Below, in pieces: positions 54,334 through 63,924 of a DNA stretch of 64,000 nt. Every line of letters starts with the position of its first letter. The first letter of the stretch is position 1. The notes beneath the pieces are model-generated. The model did not search any database. It was given only the letters and a program-made list of their open reading frames with translations, and was not told the origin of the DNA. The DNA is taken from NCBI RefSeq assembly GCF_002572525.1, contig NZ_PDBS01000001.1, positions 1,426,001 to 1,490,000 on the forward strand. The letters run 5' to 3'. Both the position numbers and the translations under genes were made by a program. This stretch comes from Natrinema sp. CBA1119 (GTDB taxonomy: Archaea > Halobacteriota > Halobacteria > Halobacteriales > Natrialbaceae).

Positions 54334-54839
54334 TGGAGCTACTCGAGTGCCGACTCGCGATTGACGATCTGGACTCGTTTGTAACCGAAATCGGCGCGAT
54401 CGGGGATCGCCACGGCGTGACGATCCAAGCGTTCGATTCGCAGTATATCGCCGATCGTCCCCACCTCGAGCGGGCCGTCGAACTGGCCGATCGCGCCATC
54501 GAGCGCGGCGAGAACGTCGCCCGCGATCGCGCCGTCGAGATCCTGCTGTACGCCGCGGGCCGGCGGCAGATAGACCGGGCGCTCGAGATGGGCGTCGGCG
54601 AGGGAGACAATCGGGCAGTCGTCCTCGTCGATGGCGACGCCGTCGACGCGGAAGCGGACGCACTCGAGGCTCTCGAAGAACTGAACGCGTTCGTCGAACG
54701 GGAGCCGACGCTCGAGTCGCGAGACGAGGAGACGCTCTGTGAGTTCTTCGGAATTACTGACGCCGAACGCGGAGCCACCGACGCGCCGCTGTCGGCGCTG
54801 GTTGGCGAACGGGTCGCCCTGCTCGAAGTCGAGAAGTGA
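54333..54839 (+). CDS. cgi121: KEOPS complex subunit Cgi121
   Basis: The 168-residue protein binds the KEOPS complex, which makes the t6A37 modification of tRNAs. It starts [16 protein letters not shown]. The conserved pattern EILLYAAGRRQIDRAL is near residues 69-84, and NRAVVLV near 92. The ATG overlaps the hel308 stop (TGATGG). The same gene pair is seen in several haloarchaea. Confidence 0.93.
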   Translation: MELLECRLAIDDLDSFVTEIGAIGDRHGVTIQAFDSQYIADRPHLERAVELADRAIERGENVARDRAVEILLYAAGRRQIDRALEMGVGEGDNRAVVLVDGDAVDAEADALEALEELNAFVEREPTLESRDEETLCEFFGITDAERGATDAPLSALVGERVALLEVEK

Positions 54840-54964
54840 ACCGACGAAAGACGAGGCGGAAAAAGGCGAGGCGACGAAAGATGAGCCGGTGACCGGCCGT
54901 CAGACGGGAGTCGACGGGTGATAGTCGACGCCACGCTCTTGTGCGATCCGCTGGACGTCTAGCT

Positions 54965-56344
54965 ATGGCCACCCTCGAGGACCCAATCGAGATCGGCGAT
55001 CTCACGATCTCCAACCGGCTCTACCGCGCGCCGCTGCTCGAGTGTGCAGGCAACGGCCCCGATGCGGTCGAGGCGTTGATCAACGACCTCGAGCCCGCGG
55101 CGGCGTCGGGCGTCGGACTCATCTGTCAGGGCGCGACGATCGTCCGCGGCGAGGGCGGCTGTGCCGCGCCGGGAATGACCCGCGTCCACGACGCTGAGTT
55201 CGTCGAGGGACTGGCGCGACTGACCGATCGGATCCACGACCACGGGAGCCGGATCTTCATCCAGCTCGAGCACGGCGGGCTCCGAAGTATGGAGACCTGG
55301 CACGCCGAGTATCGCCGGGAACATCCCGACCTCGAACAACTCGCCGTCTCGGAACCGCCGTGGCAGTTGCGGCTGCTCGATCGGCTGGGATTCCTCGAGT
55401 ACGATCCGCACGTCCTCACGACTGACGAGGTGTACGATCTCGCCGCTGATTTCGGCCGCACGGCGGCTCGAGCCGCCGACGCCGGCTACGACGGGATTCA
55501 CCTCGCCGGCGCGAACATGGGGATCGTCCAGCAGTTCTGCTCGCCCTTCTACAACCGACGGGACGACGAGTTCGGCGGCTCGCCCGAGGCCCGCCTCGAG
55601 TTCCTGGCGGTCGTCCACGACGAGATCCGCGAACGAGCGGGGGACATCCCCCTGATGACGAAGGTGCCGGCCGAGACGCCCGCGCCACCGTCGCCGCTCG
55701 TTCGGCGGAAACTCTCGCTCGCAGACGGGGTCGAAATCGCCCGCCGACTCGAGCGGATCGGCTACGACGCGGTCGTCCCGGTCCAGACGTCGGTCATCTG
55801 GGATATGAGTATCGTCCGCGGGGAGTACCCCGAGCGAGCGTGGGCCAACGAGGCGCTTCGCGAGGAGTACGACGCGGCCTTCGGCGGGTCAGGACGACGG
55901 CGGCTCGTCGCCCTGGCGAACCGCGTGCAGTCGCTCCAGTACAATTTCGAACCCGCGTGGAACGAGGACTTCTGTCGACGCGTGCGCGATCAACTATCGA
56001 TTCCCGTGCTCGCAGAGGGCGGGATCCGCGAGCGGGGCGAGATTGATCGGTTGCTCGGCTCGAGCGAGCAGAGCGGGGCAGAAGGCACAGACGCCAACGA
56101 CGCACCACCCGCCTGTGACATAGTCGGCATGGCGCGCCCCTTCTACGCCGAGCCTCAGTTAGGGGCGCGGCTGCTCGAGACCGAGTCGGGCGACGAGGGG
56201 GCGCGCGTGCTCTGTGAGAGCTGCAACAACTGTACGGTCCCGCAGGCGACGGGTGCCCCGGGAATCTGCCGGACGCCCGATGTCGTTCGGAGACGAGGGG
56301 AACTCGAGCGAGAGGGAGCCTACGAACGGACCGAGGGAGACTGA
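54965..56344 (+). CDS. NADH:flavin oxidoreductase (old yellow enzyme family)
   Basis: The 459-residue FMN-dependent TIM-barrel starts MATLEDPIEIGDLTISNRLYRAPL. Substrate-binding region GYDGIHLAGANMGIVQQFCSP is near residues 176-196. The C-terminus has a CESCNNC and a later Cys (GICRTP), the type of cluster found in 2,4-dienoyl-CoA reductase-like members, so an Fe-S centre is possible. The FAD/NADPH domains of that family are absent. Substrate is unknown. Confidence 0.9.
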   Translation: MATLEDPIEIGDLTISNRLYRAPLLECAGNGPDAVEALINDLEPAAASGVGLICQGATIVRGEGGCAAPGMTRVHDAEFVEGLARLTDRIHDHGSRIFIQLEHGGLRSMETWHAEYRREHPDLEQLAVSEPPWQLRLLDRLGFLEYDPHVLTTDEVYDLAADFGRTAARAADAGYDGIHLAGANMGIVQQFCSPFYNRRDDEFGGSPEARLEFLAVVHDEIRERAGDIPLMTKVPAETPAPPSPLVRRKLSLADGVEIARRLERIGYDAVVPVQTSVIWDMSIVRGEYPERAWANEALREEYDAAFGGSGRRRLVALANRVQSLQYNFEPAWNEDFCRRVRDQLSIPVLAEGGIRERGEIDRLLGSSEQSGAEGTDANDAPPACDIVGMARPFYAEPQLGARLLETESGDEGARVLCESCNNCTVPQATGAPGICRTPDVVRRRGELEREGAYERTEGD

Positions 56345-56345
56345 T

Positions 56346-57023
56346 TCAGGCCGTGACGGTGTCGCTCGTTAGTTCCGCGAGCGTTCCCTCGGTCGTGTAG
56401 TCGGGCGCTTTGACTTCGAACCGGGAGTCGGTCGAGCCCGCAAAGTAGAGCTGCAGCGTATACGAGCCGTCGTCGGCGATCGGTGCCGCTTCGCGACGGT
56501 CTACGCCGACTTGCTCGAGCATGACATCCTGACCGGCGTACTGGGAACCTGTCGTTCCGCTGATCTCGTAGCGCTGGCGCTGAGCTTGGACGTTGGAACC
56601 GGCGACTGGATAGTCGTTGTTCACCCAGCCGTCGAGTCCTTCATCGATCGCGTACGTGTCTTCGTACCCCGCATCGATCAGCGCGGCGGCGCGCTGGGAG
56701 GAGAGATGGTGTGGGCAGCGACAGTAGGTGACGATCTGCGTGTCAGTCGACCACTCTTCGACGGGGTCATCAGCGGTCCCGTTCGGTGCAGGCGAAAAGA
56801 CGGCATCCGCGATCCGGAGTGCGTCGTACTGGGCGCGCCCACGCGAGTCGACGATCCGTGCCTCGTCGTCTTCGTACCACTCGTAGACATCCTTAACCGG
56901 TGCGAGCGGAACGTCAATACCGTTGACCGTGTTCGTCGCGTACCCATCGCCGCCACCGAGACAACCAGCCACTCCGCCGATCGCTGCTGTCCCGCCAACA
57001 GCGAGGAACGTCCGTCGGTTCAT
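56346..57023 (-). CDS. Rhodanese-domain lipoprotein
   Basis: The protein has 225 residues from ATG 57023 (MNRRTFLAVGGTAAIGG). A Tat-like signal with NRRTFL and lipobox VAGC at residues 18-21 predicts an exported, lipid-anchored protein. The rhodanese domain spans ~40-145, with active-site loop TYCRCPHHLSSQRAA (catalytic Cys near 100). Residues ~150-225 form an unassigned beta domain. It could transfer sulfur or detect redox state outside the membrane. Confidence 0.9.
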   Translation of the reverse strand: MNRRTFLAVGGTAAIGGVAGCLGGGDGYATNTVNGIDVPLAPVKDVYEWYEDDEARIVDSRGRAQYDALRIADAVFSPAPNGTADDPVEEWSTDTQIVTYCRCPHHLSSQRAAALIDAGYEDTYAIDEGLDGWVNNDYPVAGSNVQAQRQRYEISGTTGSQYAGQDVMLEQVGVDRREAAPIADDGSYTLQLYFAGSTDSRFEVKAPDYTTEGTLAELTSDTVTA

Positions 57024-57152
57024 GCTGGATAGATAGCGAGGACAGAGAGATATGGCTTCTGGTGACGTAGCAGTTACCGCGAGACCCCTTCGTTTCAACT
57101 GGAGACCAAGGGACAGGTGTATGAAAGTGCTCGAGTCGAAACGGCAGAGAAG

Positions 57153-57225
57153 TAGTCCATGCTGGATTCGAACCAGCGTCGAAGCCCCCAGAAGGCTTCA
57201 GGATTGGCCACTACCCTAATGGACT
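57153..57225 (-). tRNA. tRNA-Gln (anticodon CUG)
   Basis: Reverse complement of 57153-57225 folds as tRNA: acceptor AGTCCAT pairs with ATGGACT; the D arm contains GGGT and ATCC; the anticodon stem AAGCC/GGCTT closes loop TTCTGGG with CTG at the anticodon; the T arm is GCTGG-TTCGAAT-CCAGC. The discriminator base is A. CCA is not encoded. 73 bases. Confidence 0.93.
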
Positions 57226-57299
57226 TGACATGTTTCGCCGGGTCGGCTTTCGACGAGGTATTACAGCATAGTTGGCTTCCGTATTAGAGTGTTACGAAC

Positions 57300-57863
57300 T
57301 CAGGCGGTCAGCACTGAGTCGTGGTGTTCCAGTCGATGACAATTCGCACAGAGGACGATGCAGCGCTCGATCTCCTTGCGAATACTCGCCCTCGAGTGAC
57401 CATTGGCAACCATCGTCGCGATGCTGTGTTCTTTCTCGTCTGGGTGATGGAAATCCAAGCAAGGCGGTCTATCTTCATCGCACCGGACACACTCGCAGTG
57501 GCGATTCTTGTACGAATAGAGCCACTGACGGATCTCCGCCCGGCGACGATCCTTTCGCTCGATGCGTTCCTCTCGGTTCTTGTAATACCAACGCTGTTGG
57601 CCCGTCAGTTCCTGCCACTCGACGCCATCCGGAATATCGACCCAATCCGGTTTCGGCTGAACGGGCTGTCCGCCCGTCACACACGGATCAAAGGTCTCTA
57701 ATCCCGCACGCTCTTTCGCCGCGTTCCACCCGTTCAATATTTCCATAATCGTCGCAGAAGCCGGCGTCAGCCCCAACTCCTCGTACTGCGCCTTCGTCGG
57801 TGACTCACCAAGTTGCTCAGCCGCCCGCTGCAGCGCCTCGAGACACTCCTTCTCCGTCGTCAC
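57300..57863 (-). CDS. HNH endonuclease with homing-endonuclease-associated repeat
   Basis: The 187-residue protein starts at GTG 57863 (VTTEKECLEALQRAAEQLGE). The N-terminal repeat SPTKAQYEELGLTPASATIMEILNGWNAAKERAG (residues ~21-54) is the HNH-associated repeat. The HNH nuclease has CECVRCDE, LDFHHPDE near 127, and CIVLCANCHRLEHH near 167-180. TTTATATT on the minus strand (57886-57893) is 27 bases before the GTG, fixing it as the start. It lies next to tRNA-Gln. It may be a mobile nuclease without its intron or intein host. Confidence 0.9.
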   Translation of the reverse strand: MTTEKECLEALQRAAEQLGESPTKAQYEELGLTPASATIMEILNGWNAAKERAGLETFDPCVTGGQPVQPKPDWVDIPDGVEWQELTGQQRWYYKNREERIERKDRRRAEIRQWLYSYKNRHCECVRCDEDRPPCLDFHHPDEKEHSIATMVANGHSRASIRKEIERCIVLCANCHRLEHHDSVLTA

Positions 57864-57885
57864 ACCACCGTTCGCCGCGCCTTCC

Positions 57886-57893
57886 AATATAAA
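57886..57893 (-). promoter_or_regulatory. TATA box of HNH gene
   Basis: TTTATATT on the minus strand is centred 27 bases before the GTG at 57863, predicting a leaderless message. Confidence 0.6.
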
Positions 57894-57985
57894 CCCTCGC
57901 GAGCGCGTTCGGAAGCGGCACCGATGAAGACGAGCTACGAGCGCGAACCGACATCCCTTTTCCCTTCTCTCGCGCACGCTCGAGT

Positions 57986-58576
57986 ATGTACGTCGGACGA
58001 TTCGTCGTCGTCGGTCCCGAAGTCGGCGCGTACCGCGTCTCGTCGCGGTCGTTCCCGAACCGAGAGATAACCGCTCGAGACGAGGCGCTCACCGTCGGTC
58101 CCACCGAGGACGCCCCGGAAACGGACAACCCGTACGTCTCGTACAACTGTCTTCGAGTAGTCGAGACGCCGACGGGCGAGACGGCCGCCTTCGGCAACGG
58201 CTCGCACGTCGATCCGATCGCGGAGAAACTCGAGGTGGGCTATCCCGCCCGCGACGCGCTGGCGGAGAGCCTGCTGGCGCTGGACTACGAGAAGGATGAC
58301 TACGACACGCCTCGAATCGCGGCGACGATCGGTGGCGACGGCGAGGCGCTGATCGGGACGGTTCGGAAAGACGCGCTGCTCGTCGAGACCGTCGACGAGC
58401 CGACGCTGGTTGCGACCTACGAGAAGAATGGCCCCGAACCGATCGATCTCGAGGCGGGGAGTGCCGAAGCGGCCGCGAGCGAGGTCTACGACCTCGAGTT
58501 CGAGCACGCGGTCTGTGCGGCCGGCGTGGCTCGGACCGATAGCGGGTTCGAGACGGCGATCGAGAACGGCGACTGA
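57986..58576 (+). CDS. purO: IMP cyclohydrolase, archaeal type
   Basis: The 196-residue archaeal enzyme closes FAICAR to IMP, the last step of purine synthesis. It starts [23 protein letters not shown]. Conserved regions include [10 protein letters not shown] near 23, [10 protein letters not shown] near 49 and [14 protein letters not shown] near 70-82. It is divergent from the HNH gene. Confidence 0.93.
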   Translation: MYVGRFVVVGPEVGAYRVSSRSFPNREITARDEALTVGPTEDAPETDNPYVSYNCLRVVETPTGETAAFGNGSHVDPIAEKLEVGYPARDALAESLLALDYEKDDYDTPRIAATIGGDGEALIGTVRKDALLVETVDEPTLVATYEKNGPEPIDLEAGSAEAAASEVYDLEFEHAVCAAGVARTDSGFETAIENGD

Positions 58577-59041
58577 TCGACGCGGAACGGAACTGCTCGA
58601 GGGTCGATTTCGGTCGTTCGATAGACGTGTGAATGGTGCAGTGGGTTCTGATGGGAATGCGTGTGAGGAAGTGCCCTGCTCTCGTGGCAACACGGAATCG
58701 CCACGCCCTCCCCAACCGATTTCTGCTCACGGGCGCGCAGCGCCCGTCTGCTCACGGCGGCTCCGCCGCCGTTCGCATGGTATGCGAGACCACCGGTCTC
58801 GCACTATTCGCATGGTTCGCGGGACCGGAGGTCCCGCGCTAACGCTCACTCCTTGCAGTCGTTCGCTCATCCCTCGCGCAATGTCGTCAGCCGCCCTCAC
58901 TTTCGTTCGGTCGGCTTCAAGCGCGCGCCATCCGCACCCCGGTTTGCCAGCCCGAAGTAAAACGTAGTTTCACTCCATTGAACAGTTTCTGCGTCCCCTC
59001 CCGGCCAACCTACAAACACCTCGCGACTGTTATGTCCGAGC
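58577..59041. other. Intergenic region filled by repeat family 2
   Basis: About 465 bases hold repeat family 2 copy B (58627-58961) and the start of the phosphoesterase promoter. Frames through it are shadows. Confidence 0.7.
58627..58961. repeat. Intergenic repeat family 2, copy B, with hairpin insertion
   Basis: The flanks match 51591-51803. Between the shared left and right blocks (roughly 58729-58845) is extra DNA with hairpins: 58730-58746 (6 bp), 58755-58771 (7 bp, TCC loop), 58783-58803 (9 bp, ACC loop) and 58818-58838 (9 bp, GGA loop). Confidence 0.85.
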
Positions 59042-59710
59042 ATGAAGGCCGGACTCATCTCGGACGTCCACGGCAACCGGGTCGCACTGGAGGCCGTCCT
59101 CGAGGACATGCCTCCGGTCGACCACCTCCTCTGTGCCGGCGACGTGGTCGGCTACAATCCCTGGCCGGCTGACTGCGTCGACGAGTTGCGAGCGCGGGAC
59201 GTGCCGACGGTGATGGGAAATCACGACGCCGCCGTCGCCGGGGATGCACCCTTTCGGTTCAACGGGATGGCCCGTGCAGGCGTCGAATACGCCAAACGGG
59301 AGCTGTCGGACGATCAACTCGAGTGGCTCACCGACCTTCCGGACGAACGCCTCGCATGCGACGGGCGAGTGAAACTCGTCCACGGACATCCGGACGATCC
59401 CGACCGGTACACACGGTACACGTATCCGAGGGACTTCTCGCCGCGACTGCTCGGCGACGAGGATGTCCTGGTGCTCGGCCACACCCACGTGCAGGGCGTC
59501 GAACGGTTCGCGGAGGGGATCGTCGTCAATCCCGGCAGCGTCGGCCAGCCCCGCGACGGCGATCCGCGGGCGGGCTACGCGGTGCTCGACCTCGACGCGT
59601 TGACCGTCGAGACCCACCGCGTCGAGTACGACATCGATGCGGTACAGGAGGCAGTCGACGAAGCCGGATTGCCCGATCGAATCGGAACGCGGCTGGCTCG
59701 CGGCGAGTGA
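59042..59710 (+). CDS. Metallophosphoesterase (YfcE/MJ0936-like)
   Basis: The 222-residue calcineurin-like phosphoesterase has all metal motifs: LISDVHGNRVALEAV (residue 5), GDVVGYNPWP (~33), GNHDAAV (~60), HGHPDDP (~115) and GHTHVQGVERFAEGIVVNPGSVGQPRDGDPRAGY near 146-180. It hydrolyses phosphodiesters, with substrate unknown. The longer YfcE-type tail is present. Confidence 0.93.
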   Translation: MKAGLISDVHGNRVALEAVLEDMPPVDHLLCAGDVVGYNPWPADCVDELRARDVPTVMGNHDAAVAGDAPFRFNGMARAGVEYAKRELSDDQLEWLTDLPDERLACDGRVKLVHGHPDDPDRYTRYTYPRDFSPRLLGDEDVLVLGHTHVQGVERFAEGIVVNPGSVGQPRDGDPRAGYAVLDLDALTVETHRVEYDIDAVQEAVDEAGLPDRIGTRLARGE

Positions 59711-59905
59711 GCCGGGAAGGGACGGAAACGAATCCTTTTACACTGTCCCCACAGCTACGGTCGGATATGGTATTCACCGGCCCACCCGTGCGTACCGAGC
59801 GGAACCACCCTCGCGGCGCCGCGGGCCGGTGTTGTCGCTCACCCCGTCTAAGCGCAGTTCGACGGCGTCGTGTCGCGATCGCTCCGTCGGCTCTCGAGGT
59901 GAACG

Positions 59906-60415
59906 ATGGTCCGACGAATTCGTGAGGACGTTCGCGCGATGGCCACGCGCGACCCCGCCGCGACGGGCTACCTCGAGGTCCTGCTCTGTTATCCCGGGCT
60001 GCACGCCGTCTGGGCGCACCTGCTGCTTCATCGGCTCTGGAACGCCGGTTTTCAACTCACCGCACGGCTGCTGTCCAACATCGTCCGCCTGCTAACCGGC
60101 GTCGAAATCCACCCGGGTGCGGAGATCGGCCGGCGAGTCACGATCGATCACGGAATGGGCGTGGTGATCGGCGAAACCGCCGAGATCGGTGACAACGTCC
60201 ACATGTACCACGGCGTCACGCTCGGCGGCGACACGAACGAACCGGTCAAGCGCCATCCGACGGTCGAGGAGGGCGCACAGCTCGGTGCCAACGCGACACT
60301 CCTAGGGGACATCACGATCGGCGAGGACGCGGCCGTCGGCGCCGGCTCGGTCGTCACGAGCGACGTCGAGCCGGGCGCGACTGTCGTCGGCGTTCCCGCG
60401 GATCGAGTCGAGTGA
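59906..60415 (+). CDS. cysE: Serine O-acetyltransferase
   Basis: The 169-residue trimeric left-handed beta-helix enzyme makes O-acetylserine for cysteine synthesis. Helical N-terminus (LLCYPGLHAVWAHLLLHRLW) precedes hexapeptide repeats: GVEIHPGAEIGRRVTIDHGMGVVIGETAEIGDN (residues ~65-97) and the loop GVTLGGDTNE. It is the short form (about 170 residues) with no extended N-terminal domain. No cysteine synthase gene is adjacent. Confidence 0.93.
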   Translation: MVRRIREDVRAMATRDPAATGYLEVLLCYPGLHAVWAHLLLHRLWNAGFQLTARLLSNIVRLLTGVEIHPGAEIGRRVTIDHGMGVVIGETAEIGDNVHMYHGVTLGGDTNEPVKRHPTVEEGAQLGANATLLGDITIGEDAAVGAGSVVTSDVEPGATVVGVPADRVE

Positions 60416-60488
60416 TCGACACCAGTCGAGAGCGCCGGATTATCGCTGTTGTTCGCTGCTCACTGCACCGTCCGCACCCGCCGGCTTC

Positions 60489-62364
60489 TTGACGCCGAAA
60501 CGCCCGCCTCGATTTTTCCAGGAGGACAACGAGACGAAACTTCATGCGTCGGTTACCCACGCGTCTCACCATCCCGCGATGATCGATACGACTGGCGACG
60601 GCCTCACCGACGCTCAACAGCTCGAGGGCTGGGAGATCGAAGTCGTCGACGATTCGTCCGAGGCCCAGGAGTTGATGGAAGTCGCCGTCGATCCCGACGA
60701 CCCCCGTGACGCCTCGTCGTTCTTCTCGACTCGAGATGTCTCCGCCGATCCGTTACTCGACGATACCGACGGCGAAGGTCTCCCCGACGCCGTCGAGTTC
60801 GAACTCGGAACGGATCCCGAGCAGATCGACACGACTAGCTTCGGTGACATCGCCCTTACCGGCGACGGCATTCCCGACGACGAGGCCCTCGAGGATCCCG
60901 ACAAAGACCCCACCATCTTCAGTACGTCACCACCGGAAATCTACCTGAAGGATTTCGATAGCCACTGGACACTGGGTAAGTGGGGGGATGCGAGCGAGAT
61001 GGGATCGAACTACCGGACTGCGAGTACGACCGCCCCGGTTACGAGTTCGTCTTCGAAATCTGCGTCGAGGACCCACACGGAGTGAGCTACGTCGAACTCG
61101 AACAGACGGGAGTAACGGAGTTCTCTGACACGTATTCCACCCAGTACGGCATCGAACCAACCGAAGTCGAAGAGAAGATCGACTTCTATGCCGAAGGCGA
61201 AAAAGTCCTCTCGGACTTCCGCGGCGCCAATACCGTAGTCACGGCCGAAGACAAATACGGAAATCGCGGTTCGACAACGGTCGCCAGCAAACGATCGATC
61301 GGCGGCCACCTGGCCGGAGAATTCGACTGGGCAGACCAGAGCGACCTCGGTACGTTCTCGGGGTTCACGCACGCCGCCGCGGAACTCCCGGATTTCGTTC
61401 GCTTGCTCTTCAACGATCCCCGGGAGATCGGCGAGGCAATCGCCGAATTCAGCCAAGAGTACGTGACGGTGCAGCAAGATCCCACCAGACACGAGAGCCA
61501 ACTCTGGATGGAGATGGTTCGCGGGATGGCCGCGGATACCCACCGCACGCAAGACACGGACAACCCTCATCGTACACCGGAAGACACTGCGAGTGAAGCC
61601 GCCGAGTACTGTCTCGAACAGTACGCCGACTCCTCCCGCTCGTCGTCGGACTACTGTCAGTTCGCCTCGGGCTGGTACCAGGGCTACAGCACCTATCTCG
61701 TCCTCGAGACGGTCGTCGGGTCCAAGGGGACGCTGAAAGGCGTCTCGAGTACGGGCGATCTCCGGAAAGCGCTCGACGACGCCGGCGACGTCATCGATTC
61801 GGGGGCGGGTCTCAGACGGGTCGATACGATCAACACGAAGACCGGGAAAGTCACTCACCGAATCGTCGCAGACGGCGGTAGTCCGGACATCGATGCACCG
61901 GCCGTTCGTCGCCAGCTTCGAGAGGAGCACGGGATGGAAACTGCCGGGAGTATCGACCACGCGCTCGGTCAACTCGAGGGGCTACGCCACCTCGAGGACC
62001 TCTCCTCGAGCGAGCAGGCAGCGCTGGCGGCGCGGCTCTCGCGGAGTTCCGACTCGAGTGTGGCACGTACGTTCGTCACCGAGTTAGACGACGTTCGGTA
62101 CCTCCTCGAGAAGACAAACGTCGCCAACACCACATGGGCAGAAACGTATTGCGATACGAAGGGGCCGACAACCCGAATCAGCGGCTTCCGGAAGCAAAGA
62201 AAGTCGTCATCAAAACCAGTTCAATCGCCGAAGAGAGCATTCAGACTGGCGAAGAACTGTTGGACCGAATCGAAGCACGTAATCCCGAACTGACCGATCA
62301 CAGCGACATTCATCTACTACGCTCAAACATCGATGAAGCCAGAGCGGTCGCCAATCGAATCTAA
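60489..62364 (+). pseudogene. Toxin-like gene with Ca-binding domain, split across three frames
   Basis: Frame 1 (60489 to ~60985) encodes a binary-toxin-like calcium-binding module: DTTGDGLTDAQQLEGWEIEV near 60580-60640 and DDTDGEGLPDAVEFELGTDP near 60755-60820. A GGGGGG run at 60982-60987 precedes the switch to the second frame, which continues as CEYDRPGYEFVFEICVEDPHG and runs to ~62130. A third frame from 62134 (MGRNVLRYEGADNPNQRLPE) runs to the stop at 62362-62364. Each switch equals a -1 shift. There is no ATG before 60579 and no signal peptide, so the 5' part may be missing. I think it is a decayed polymorphic-toxin-like protein; programmed frameshifting or read errors are alternatives. 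Confidence 0.7.
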
Positions 62365-62438
62365 CGAAAGACACCTCTATCGAGTCGGACCTTACGGTAT
62401 AGAGACAGTATCGAGGGGGGTCTCGGCGACCGTAACGC

Positions 62439-63833
62439 TCACACCAGCGGCGCGACCAGTTCCTCGCCGGCCTCGAGTAGTTCCTGGACCCGATCCTCGT
62501 CCGATGCCTCGGCGTAGACCCGCAGGACGGGTTCGGTCCCACTCGGACGAACGAGCAACCACGAGCCGTCGGCCAGTTGCAGTTTGAAGCCGTCAGCCGT
62601 GTTGACGCCCTCGATGTCGGTCCCCGCGACCGCGTCGGGAATCTCGGCCTCGAGCGCCGCGAGAACCCGTTCTTTCTCGTCGTCGGGACAGGCCACGCTG
62701 ATCTTGTCCTGAACGACCGTCCCGTGTTCGGAGAGCAGCCGATCGACCCGCTCGTCCAACGGTTCCGCGGCGTGCATCGCACTCGCAAGCAGCGCCATGA
62801 GGACGCCATCCTTCTCGCGGACGTGCCCGCGGACGGTGAACCCGCCGGACTCCTCGCCCCCGACGAGGGCGTCGTGTTCGCCCATCGCCTCGGCGACCCA
62901 CTTGAAGCCGACCGGGACCTCGTGGACGGTCTCGCCGTGGGCCTCCGCGACCCGGTCGATCAGGTAGGTCGTCGAGACGGTCCGGACGACCGAGCCCGAC
63001 TCCGTCTCGAGCAGGTAGTCGTAGAGCGCGCCGAAAAACAGGTTCTCGTCGAGATAGCCGCGTTCGGGCGTGACAACGGCGATACGGTCGGCGTCGCCGT
63101 CGTTGGCGATCCCGAGGTCGACATCGCTTTCGTCGTCCGTCACGGCCGCGATCAGGTCCCCAAGGTTCTCTGCGGCGGGTTCGGGCGAGCCACCGCCGAA
63201 CTCGGGGTCGCGCTCGCAACGAGAGCGCTCGAGGGAGGCCCCGGCGCGCTCGAGCAGGGCGTCGGTCGTATCGCGACCGCTGCCGTGCATCGCGTCGTAG
63301 GCGACGGTCAGCTCCGAGAGATCAGTGGTACCAGTGATCGACTCGACCAGCTCGAGGGCGGTATCGGCGTGAGGTTCGGCGAAGTCGACCTCGCGTGCCG
63401 TCCCGTGTTCGTCCTCGGGAAGCGACTCGGGCTCAGCGAGTCGCTCCGCGATGGCGTCGGTGACGGCGGGCAGGGCCGGCGCGCCGTCCTCGGGAATGAA
63501 CTTGACGCCGTTGTACTCCGGCGGATTGTGCGAGGCCGTAATGACCAACCCACCCGCAAGGTCGCGGTCGACGATCGCGTAGGCGACGAGCGGCGTCGGC
63601 CGATCCCGGTCGGCGAGCAACACGTCGAACCCGTTCGCACACAGCACTCGCGACAGCTCCTCGGCAAACCCGCGCGAGGTCTCCCGGGCGTCGTACCCGA
63701 TCGCGACCGGCCCCGCTATCCCCTCGTCGGTTAGATAGGTGGCGACCGCCTGCCCCACCATCCGAACCCGCGGGGCCGTGAACTCCTCGAGCGTCGCCCG
63801 CCAGCCGTCGGTGCCGAAACTGATCGTCTCCAT
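62439..63833 (-). CDS. Phosphoglucomutase/phosphomannomutase
   Basis: The 464-residue alpha-D-phosphohexomutase has the catalytic Ser in TASHNPPEYNG (~100), the metal loop NDGDADR (~243), the sugar-binding GEESGGF (~325) and the phosphate-binding RPSGTEPVLR (~430). It isomerises sugar-1-phosphates and 6-phosphates, the substrate being glucose, mannose or glucosamine. It starts METISFGTDGWRA. It converges with the broken toxin-like gene. Confidence 0.95.
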   Translation of the reverse strand: METISFGTDGWRATLEEFTAPRVRMVGQAVATYLTDEGIAGPVAIGYDARETSRGFAEELSRVLCANGFDVLLADRDRPTPLVAYAIVDRDLAGGLVITASHNPPEYNGVKFIPEDGAPALPAVTDAIAERLAEPESLPEDEHGTAREVDFAEPHADTALELVESITGTTDLSELTVAYDAMHGSGRDTTDALLERAGASLERSRCERDPEFGGGSPEPAAENLGDLIAAVTDDESDVDLGIANDGDADRIAVVTPERGYLDENLFFGALYDYLLETESGSVVRTVSTTYLIDRVAEAHGETVHEVPVGFKWVAEAMGEHDALVGGEESGGFTVRGHVREKDGVLMALLASAMHAAEPLDERVDRLLSEHGTVVQDKISVACPDDEKERVLAALEAEIPDAVAGTDIEGVNTADGFKLQLADGSWLLVRPSGTEPVLRVYAEASDEDRVQELLEAGEELVAPLV

Positions 63834-63924
63834 GGTGCGGTGGTCGACAGCCGGTGCGAAAAAAGCGACGGCACGGGCCGGCGAGCGCGACTCGCGACGA
63901 CCGGAATCGAACGAGGGGGCCGGG

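Noticed and set aside
58089-58730. Minus-strand frame across purO and repeat copy B
   Set aside because: It is a purO shadow joined to repeat DNA; the similarity to the 51-kb frame is explained by the repeat.
60980-62293. Treating the middle frame as an intact separate gene
   Set aside because: Its first residues fall within the preceding module and it has no ribosome site or TATA box; it reads better as the continuation of the upstream frame.
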